10,761 nt of DNA, from positions 1 through 10,761 of the forward strand of contig JALRDM010000049.1 of NCBI GenBank assembly GCA_023262195.1, read 5' to 3'. Of the stretch, positions 6,970-10,761 are shown in pieces (the first letter of the stretch is position 1; each line of letters opens with the position of its first letter). Made by a program: the position numbers and the translations under genes. The notes beneath the pieces are model-generated. The model saw nothing but the letters and a program-made list of their open reading frames with translations, had not been told where the DNA came from and did not search any database. The stretch comes from Salibacteraceae bacterium. GTDB lineage: Bacteria > Bacteroidota > Bacteroidia > Flavobacteriales_G > Salibacteraceae.

Positions 6970-8142
6970 CTATTTCGCAAACATTTTTTTAACGCTAAAA
7001 CCACTAAGCACTGCCTCTTGAACCAGCTTATTGCCGATAGCCCACTTCAGAATAAGATTACATCTGGCAGGGTTACGCATGGCTATTTGCATCCAGTAAT
7101 TTAGTCTCAATTCACCCCACAGGCGCCTGTATATCTCCTTGTCATATGCTTCGTTGAATTGAGCATCAAACCGACCTAAATTGAATGCAGTAATAATATG
7201 ATCTGCTGCTACACGGCCACTTCTAATGGCATTGGCTATGCCCTCGCCAGAAAGTGGGTTAATCAATGAAGCGGCATCACCTAGGAGCAAAAACCGATCT
7301 CCAGATATCACGCGTTTCTTACTCCCCAACGGAAGACCAAAGCCTTGTATCTGCTCCAAGGCTTTTGCGTTTGCAAATCGATTCTTTACGTTGGGATGTG
7401 TGTCAATGATCTCTTGCAACAGCTTTTTGAGATTCGGCTTCTTTTTAGCTACAAAGGAGCTCAGCATCCCAAGACCAACATTGGCTCGATTGCCAGGCAA
7501 AGGAAATACCCAAAAATACCCTGGCAATAGTTCATTGTAGAAGTGAAGTTCAACCGCATTATCATCTGAAAATCCAGAAACATTTTCATAATAAACCCTC
7601 AGACCAGCACAATAGTGATCCTTATCCATGGGCTCATCCATGAATGTCCGTTTTACTATGCTATGCGCACCATCTGCTCCAATAACCATTTTAGCTTCTA
7701 TAGATTCTGATTCTAGCTGGATGCATACACCATCAATGGATGTCGAAATTTCCTTTAGGATCGTGCCAGAAAAATCCTTTACTGCATCTGAAAGCAGTGC
7801 CTGCTTGTAAAGAAAGGAGTCAAAATCTATACGTGGGGAAACGTAGCCGTTAACACCTTCTTCATTGAGTTTAAGATCAACCGCATGATAATTTGGAGAG
7901 ACAAAGCGCACTGCATTGCACCATATTTTCTTGTCAAGGGCCATAAAAGCCTCCTTAGTGCCTAACGGCATTTTACCCAATTGATTTACCACATCAGGAC
8001 TTATCGCATCCCCGCAAATTTTATCTCTTGGAAACGTAGATTTATCAATCAACGCCACCTTAAGACCACTCTTGTGCAAACAAATAGCCAAGCTGGAGCC
8101 CGCGGGACCGGCACCAACGATGGCAACATCAAACTTCTTCAT
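6970..8142 (-). CDS. Geranylgeranyl reductase family FAD-dependent oxidoreductase
   Basis: The product has 390 residues. It begins with an FAD-binding Rossmann motif, VAIVGAGPAGSS (residues 6-17), followed by FPRDKICGDAISP (38-49) whose C43-G-D is typical of the GGR family. IGADGAHS (154-161) and LLLGDAASLINPLSGEGI (285-302) complete the flavin site. Members (TIGR02032-like) reduce double bonds in isoprenoid chains such as geranylgeranyl groups of chlorophyll or archaeal lipids, and one side chain bond of menaquinone in mycobacteria (MenJ). Others are halogenases or hydroxylases of the wider p-hydroxybenzoate hydroxylase fold. The substrate cannot be read from sequence; menaquinone or a carotenoid-like lipid is plausible. 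There is no signal peptide. Its ATG overlaps the stop of the START-domain gene by 4 bp (ATGA), a sign of coupled translation. Confidence 0.88.
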   Translation of the reverse strand: MKKFDVAIVGAGPAGSSLAICLHKSGLKVALIDKSTFPRDKICGDAISPDVVNQLGKMPLGTKEAFMALDKKIWCNAVRFVSPNYHAVDLKLNEEGVNGYVSPRIDFDSFLYKQALLSDAVKDFSGTILKEISTSIDGVCIQLESESIEAKMVIGADGAHSIVKRTFMDEPMDKDHYCAGLRVYYENVSGFSDDNAVELHFYNELLPGYFWVFPLPGNRANVGLGMLSSFVAKKKPNLKKLLQEIIDTHPNVKNRFANAKALEQIQGFGLPLGSKKRVISGDRFLLLGDAASLINPLSGEGIANAIRSGRVAADHIITAFNLGRFDAQFNEAYDKEIYRRLWGELRLNYWMQIAMRNPARCNLILKWAIGNKLVQEAVLSGFSVKKMFAK

Positions 8143-8738
8143 TTAGTGAGTGCCTTTCGAATATTGACAAATGTGTCAAATGGTATATCGACCGCGGCAC
8201 TGTTGGCGAGCCACCCCGGAATACTACCTCCAGGATCGGCATTGACGATGTATTCAAGTCTAATTTTGTTTTGACCAATGGGAGTTGCGATCCAATATGA
8301 CTCCGAGCGCTTTATGCGCACCACACCCTCTTTCTCTGAAATAAAGGATGGAAGAGCACGAGCACGTGTGCTCATTTGCCCTGTTTTGGAGTTTGTTCGA
8401 AAAATCATTTCATAGACTCCATCTCTGTCACTTACCGGCCATGGAGCTTCCGTGTAGGTGTACTGTATTTGAGTACTATCATTAGGTCGCTTAAGTATCT
8501 TCAATTCTTTGGTCTCAGGAAAAGCCTCAGGATATTTATCCATATTCTTTAAAAATTTGGTAATCTCTCCTACACTCACATTCACCTTCATAGTGGCTCG
8601 GAATGAGTCAAACCCACTGGAATTATTCTGTTTTGTATAGACCTTAATGTCCTGTTCATCCTTTTTCAAAATCCAATCTTGAGCTAGGCCAGCGCTGCAA
8701 GTGATTAATAAAAGCAGGGGTGCACCAATGTGTTTCAT
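8139..8738 (-). CDS. Exported START-domain lipid-binding protein
   Basis: The ATG at 8738 gives 199 residues with a signal peptide (hydrophobic residues 6-18, likely cut after AGLA before QDW); a GTG at 8768 would add ten residues before it and is less likely. There is no good lipobox, so the mature protein is probably soluble in the periplasm. The body matches the START/SRPBCC fold: WILKKDEQDIKVYTK near the mature N-terminus, FRATMKVNVSVGEI, the YPEAFPETKELKIL helix region, YTYTEAPWPVSDRDGVYE (characteristic of bacterial START proteins), YWIATPIGQNKIRLEY, and the C-terminal helix after DPGGSIPGWLAN. Such domains bind lipids or other hydrophobic ligands in a cavity. It overlaps the reductase gene by 4 bp, which argues for a shared pathway, although the two proteins should sit on opposite sides of the inner membrane. 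Confidence 0.85.
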   Translation of the reverse strand: MKHIGAPLLLLITCSAGLAQDWILKKDEQDIKVYTKQNNSSGFDSFRATMKVNVSVGEITKFLKNMDKYPEAFPETKELKILKRPNDSTQIQYTYTEAPWPVSDRDGVYEMIFRTNSKTGQMSTRARALPSFISEKEGVVRIKRSESYWIATPIGQNKIRLEYIVNADPGGSIPGWLANSAAVDIPFDTFVNIRKALTK

Positions 8739-8790
8739 TCTTGAGGACGAATTTAACGTGTAGGACACATAGCAACGTTTATTTCGCTAA
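8739..8790. promoter_or_regulatory. Short divergent promoter region between the START-domain and aquaporin genes
   Basis: Only 52 bp separate two divergently read genes, so their promoters must be tightly packed or overlap the coding starts. On the minus strand TAAATTCG (8749-8756) is one base from TAnnTTTG with a GTTG 16 bp upstream (8773-8776); used as a promoter it would give a nearly leaderless START mRNA. The plus-strand promoter is not apparent and may lie within the START gene. Confidence 0.3.
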
Positions 8791-9459
8791 GTGATTTGGG
8801 ACAAAAGGCGTCTATTAGCGGAAGGCATAGGAACTTTCGGTTTGGTTTTAATTGGAACCGGAGCGATAATAATTGAGGACGAGACTGCAGGTCAAGTATC
8901 TCACTTTGGAGTATCTCTGGCGTTTGGATTAATTGTAACCGCCATGATTATCGCCTTTGGAAAAGTGAGTGGTGCGCATATTAACCCTGCTGTGAGTTTT
9001 GGATTTTGGGCTGGAAAACACTTCCATTTACGAGAAATTGCTCCGTATTGTTTTGCGCAATTTCTTGGTGCAATCGGAGCTTCATTATTGCTCTCGTCAA
9101 TATTTTCTGACCACCATATGCTGGGTAGTACTTTACCCATCATCGGTATTTGGAAAACCTTGATACTAGAATACTTCCTGACATTTATTTTAATGATGGT
9201 CATATTGGTGTTTAGTCAAGGTCCAAAGCGCTTAAATAGATTCACTGCCTGGATGGTAGGAACTACTGTTTTCCTTGAAGCATACCTGGCAGGTCCATTG
9301 ACGGGTGCCTCTATGAATCCTGCACGTTCGCTCGGTCCAGCTTTAGTATCAATGAATTTAAACCATGTATGGATTTATTTGATTGCTACAACGCTAGGAG
9401 CTATTTCGGCCGGTCTTCTTTGGGCTTTTTACACAAACCGAATTAAGAATTCAATTTAG
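8791..9459 (+). CDS. MIP family channel (aquaporin superfamily)
   Basis: The product has 222 residues with six membrane segments and the two half-helices of the family: GAHINPAV (NPA at residues 65-67) and GASMNPARSLGPAL (NPA at 176-178, R179). It forms a passive inner-membrane channel, normally a tetramer. Aligned by eye to E. coli AqpZ, the selectivity filter would be F45, A164, A173 and R179. AqpZ has F, H, T and R. Loss of the histidine suggests a wider, less water-specific pore that might admit small neutral solutes; the lack of the glycerol-facilitator insertions and the short length argue against a true GlpF. The start is GTG at 8791, immediately after an in-frame TAA (8788-8790), and the membrane helix begins within ten residues, so no other start is credible. 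No glycerol genes are nearby. Confidence 0.92.
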   Translation: MIWDKRRLLAEGIGTFGLVLIGTGAIIIEDETAGQVSHFGVSLAFGLIVTAMIIAFGKVSGAHINPAVSFGFWAGKHFHLREIAPYCFAQFLGAIGASLLLSSIFSDHHMLGSTLPIIGIWKTLILEYFLTFILMMVILVFSQGPKRLNRFTAWMVGTTVFLEAYLAGPLTGASMNPARSLGPALVSMNLNHVWIYLIATTLGAISAGLLWAFYTNRIKNSI

Positions 9460-9694
9460 TGCAAACTCCGCGTTATTCTACAATATGAGCGTTAGCAAAC
9501 AATTAAAGGTCATACCATTCACGCTTATCCATTAACCCAACCATTTATCAATTTCTTGACCTGCACATCTATGTCATTCTACGTGAAAACTGGATAGCCA
9601 AGAACCGTTAATTCTAGCATTCTAGTTGCTTGCTTATTTGAGTCAAAAGTTTATATTGCGCGCCATTGCGAGAGCAATTAAAAGCAACAAAAAC
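9460..9694. other. Intergenic region of 235 bp, no gene recognised
   Basis: No convincing reading frame is seen: the 23-residue upstream extension from a TTG at 9626 lacks family character and is better read as leader. A weak promoter candidate for the downstream gene is TTG (9630-9632), 19 bp, then TATATTGC (9652-9659), only partly matching the Bacteroidota consensus. A near palindrome TTTGAGTCAAA lies at 9637-9647. No terminator with a T-run follows the aquaporin gene. Confidence 0.4.
9665..9678 (+). other. Small stem-loop with GNRA-type loop in the leader of the START-like gene
   Basis: ATTGC, GAGA, GCAAT form a perfect 5-bp stem closed by C-G around a GAGA loop, which belongs to the stable GNRA class in RNA. 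It ends 16 nt before the ATG at 9695. If the weak promoter at 9630-9659 were real, the stem would sit at or very near the mRNA 5' end. Five base pairs can arise by chance. Confidence 0.25.
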
Positions 9695-10078
9695 ATGGCA
9701 GAGAAGCAACAGATTGAAATGGAGTTCACGATGAAGTCATCGGTGAAAATCTTATACCAATGTTTATCTACCAGCGGTGGACTGAGTGAATGGTTTGCCG
9801 ATGATGTAACCATCAAAAACGATCAAGCAAAATTCGAGTGGGATGGTAATGTTGAGGAGGCAAAAGTGCTCGCCAAAAAACGCGATGAGTTCATTCGCTA
9901 TCAAATGCTTGATGATGAAGGAACCGATTATTTCTTTGAATTTCGTATCAAAACAGACCCTTTAACGGGAGATGTTGGATTGTTTATCATTGATTTCGCA
10001 GAGGAAGATGAAGTGGAAGAGCAACGAATGCTCTGGGAATCTCAGATCAACGAGTTGAGACACATATTGGGTGGTTAA
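9695..10078 (+). CDS. Small START-like domain protein (Bacteroidota SRPBCC family)
   Basis: The ATG at 9695 follows an A-rich leader and gives 127 residues starting MAEKQQIEMEFTMKSS; an upstream TTG at 9626 would add a basic stretch not typical of the family. The pattern is that of the small Bacteroidota START-like proteins related to AHSA1: a first strand IEMEFTMKSSVKILYQCLST, the GLSEWFADDV motif near residues 29-38, FEWDG, and a long C-terminal helix with RMLWESQINELRHILGG. The central part (DFAEEDEVEEQRM) is strongly acidic. No signal peptide is present, so it is cytosolic. Its ligand and role are unknown. It lies 46 bp upstream of an LptF/LptG permease gene on the same strand, a neighbourhood I recall from other Bacteroidota, so it may be part of an envelope-lipid context. 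Confidence 0.85.
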   Translation: MAEKQQIEMEFTMKSSVKILYQCLSTSGGLSEWFADDVTIKNDQAKFEWDGNVEEAKVLAKKRDEFIRYQMLDDEGTDYFFEFRIKTDPLTGDVGLFIIDFAEEDEVEEQRMLWESQINELRHILGG

Positions 10079-10084
10079 TATGTG
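10061..10084 (+). other. Inverted repeat over the stop codon of the START-like gene
   Basis: CACATATT (10061-10068) and AATATGTG (10077-10084) are perfect 8-bp inverted copies around an 8-nt loop. The stop codon TAA is at 10076-10078. A short run of four T residues follows a few bases later, but the stem is AT-rich, so a strong intrinsic terminator is unlikely. It might be a weak attenuator or a site that affects the START-like/lptFG junction. Confidence 0.3.
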
Positions 10085-10124
10085 AGCTTTTCATTTGATT
10101 ACCACACCTTGAAGTGTATCTAGA

Positions 10125-10761
10125 TTGAAAAAACTTCATATCCTAATTGTCAAGTCCTATTTAGGTCCGTTTATTCTCACATTCTTCATCACGCTGTTCA
10201 TATTCGTGATGCAGTTTCTTTGGAAGTATATTGATGAACTTGTAGGCAAAGGCCTTGAATGGTACTTAGTTGCTGAGCTTTTGTTTTATGCCTCGGCTAA
10301 CCTAGTGCCTATGGCGCTGCCCTTGGCAATTCTGCTTGCATCTATTATGACCTTCGGAAGTTTTGGTGAGCATTACGAATTGGTAGCCATGAAATCGAGT
10401 GGAATGGGCCTAATGCGTATCATGTTTCCCCTTCTAATGGTCACGCTGCTCACAAGCGGTGCCGCTTTTATGTTCACCAATTATGTCTGGCCCAAGGCCA
10501 ACCTCGAATTTGCTGCATTGCTTTATGACATTCGGCACAAAAAACCAGCTTTTGATATCGCCCCAGGCATTTATTATGATGGCATTGATGGTTATGTGAT
10601 TCGGTTGGATAGTAAGGACAGCGATGGCACTGGCTTGAATGACGTGCTTATATATGACCATTCAAAAAAGGATGGCAATACCCATGTACTCCGCGCAGAA
10701 AAAGGCAAAATGCAGATGAGCCCTGATGAGCGCTACCTGATTTTTGAGCTCACTCATGGCT
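10125..10761 (+). CDS. LptF/LptG family lipopolysaccharide export permease (partial at right edge)
   Basis: The frame runs 212 codons to the window edge. An in-frame TGA at 10110-10112 limits the start; TTG at 10125 is the only reasonable initiation codon, because the first ATG in frame lies inside the first membrane segment. The product begins LKKLHILIVKSYLGPFILTF, followed by a first membrane helix, a second around residues 55-80 (LVPMALPLAILLASIMTFG), the cytoplasmic coupling region GEHYELVAMKSSGMGLMRI, a third helix to about residue 120, and then the start of the periplasmic beta-jellyroll domain (PGIYYDGIDGYVIRLD). LptF and LptG pair with the ATPase LptB to extract lipopolysaccharide from the inner membrane and pass it to LptC and LptA. 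Which of the two this is cannot be told from the visible part. The last three helices are beyond the window. Confidence 0.9.
   Translation, partial: MKKLHILIVKSYLGPFILTFFITLFIFVMQFLWKYIDELVGKGLEWYLVAELLFYASANLVPMALPLAILLASIMTFGSFGEHYELVAMKSSGMGLMRIMFPLLMVTLLTSGAAFMFTNYVWPKANLEFAALLYDIRHKKPAFDIAPGIYYDGIDGYVIRLDSKDSDGTGLNDVLIYDHSKKDGNTHVLRAEKGKMQMSPDERYLIFELTHG

Noticed and set aside
6964..6974. Palindrome AATAG-G-CTATT between convergent genes, considered as a terminator
   Set aside because: It arises from two TAG stops facing each other with one base between. The stem is 5 bp, AT-rich, and not followed directly by a T-run on either strand.
9626..9694. N-terminal extension of the START-like protein from a TTG at 9626
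   Set aside because: The extra 23 residues do not look like the family, and the ATG at 9695 follows an A-rich leader typical of Bacteroidota genes.
10434..10661. Minus-strand open frame of 75 codons
   Set aside because: It is antisense to the clear LptF/LptG coding sequence and shows no family character.
1..10761. Search for CRISPR, toxin-antitoxin, retron, phage-defence or integrase modules
   Set aside because: Nearly all sequence is explained by recognised housekeeping or envelope genes or their remnants; no repeat arrays, reverse transcriptases, nucleases or integrases were seen on either strand.

Overview
The window looks like an ordinary stretch of chromosome from a member of the Bacteroidota, probably a marine or freshwater flavobacterial or related lineage; a finer placement cannot be made by eye. 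The evidence is a type IX secretion C-terminal sorting domain at the left edge, a second type IX cargo-like N-terminus, Bacteroidota-style YebC, TIGR02757 and cytochrome c/FTR1 proteins, A-rich leaders without Shine-Dalgarno sequences, and modest AT-richness. There are no rRNA or tRNA genes, CRISPR arrays, transposases, phage genes or defence genes.

Left region (1-2449, plus strand): the end of a large secreted protein runs without a gap into an exported PqqB-like metallo-beta-lactamase-fold protein. That gene overlaps a TIGR02757 (DUF2400) gene by 4 bp. A 121-codon N-terminal remnant of a type IX cargo protein follows, cut off where it meets the convergent MFS gene. Centre left (2444-4400, minus strand): yebC is followed 19 bp later by a TetA-like MFS exporter, probably as one operon.

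Centre (4561-6968, plus strand): a cytochrome c/FTR1 fusion iron permease is followed by two out-of-frame gene pieces. One is the signal-peptide end of what looks like an outer-membrane beta-barrel protein; the other is the C-terminal end of a PHB-depolymerase/LpqC-type esterase. They look like the two ends left by a deletion. Right centre (6970-8738, minus strand): an exported START-domain protein and a geranylgeranyl-reductase-family flavoprotein overlap by 4 bp and are likely co-translated; this suggests a lipid or isoprenoid role.

Right region (8791-10761, plus strand): an aquaporin-superfamily channel with an unusual predicted selectivity filter, a 235-bp intergenic stretch, a small Bacteroidota START-like protein, and the start of an LptF/LptG lipopolysaccharide-export permease that uses a TTG start and leaves the window.

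I see no clearly new multi-gene system. The most notable points are the two gene remnants, the START-GGR pair, the haem-iron permease fusion, and the exported PqqB-like enzyme with a changed metal motif. Family assignments come from recognising motifs by eye, without a database search.
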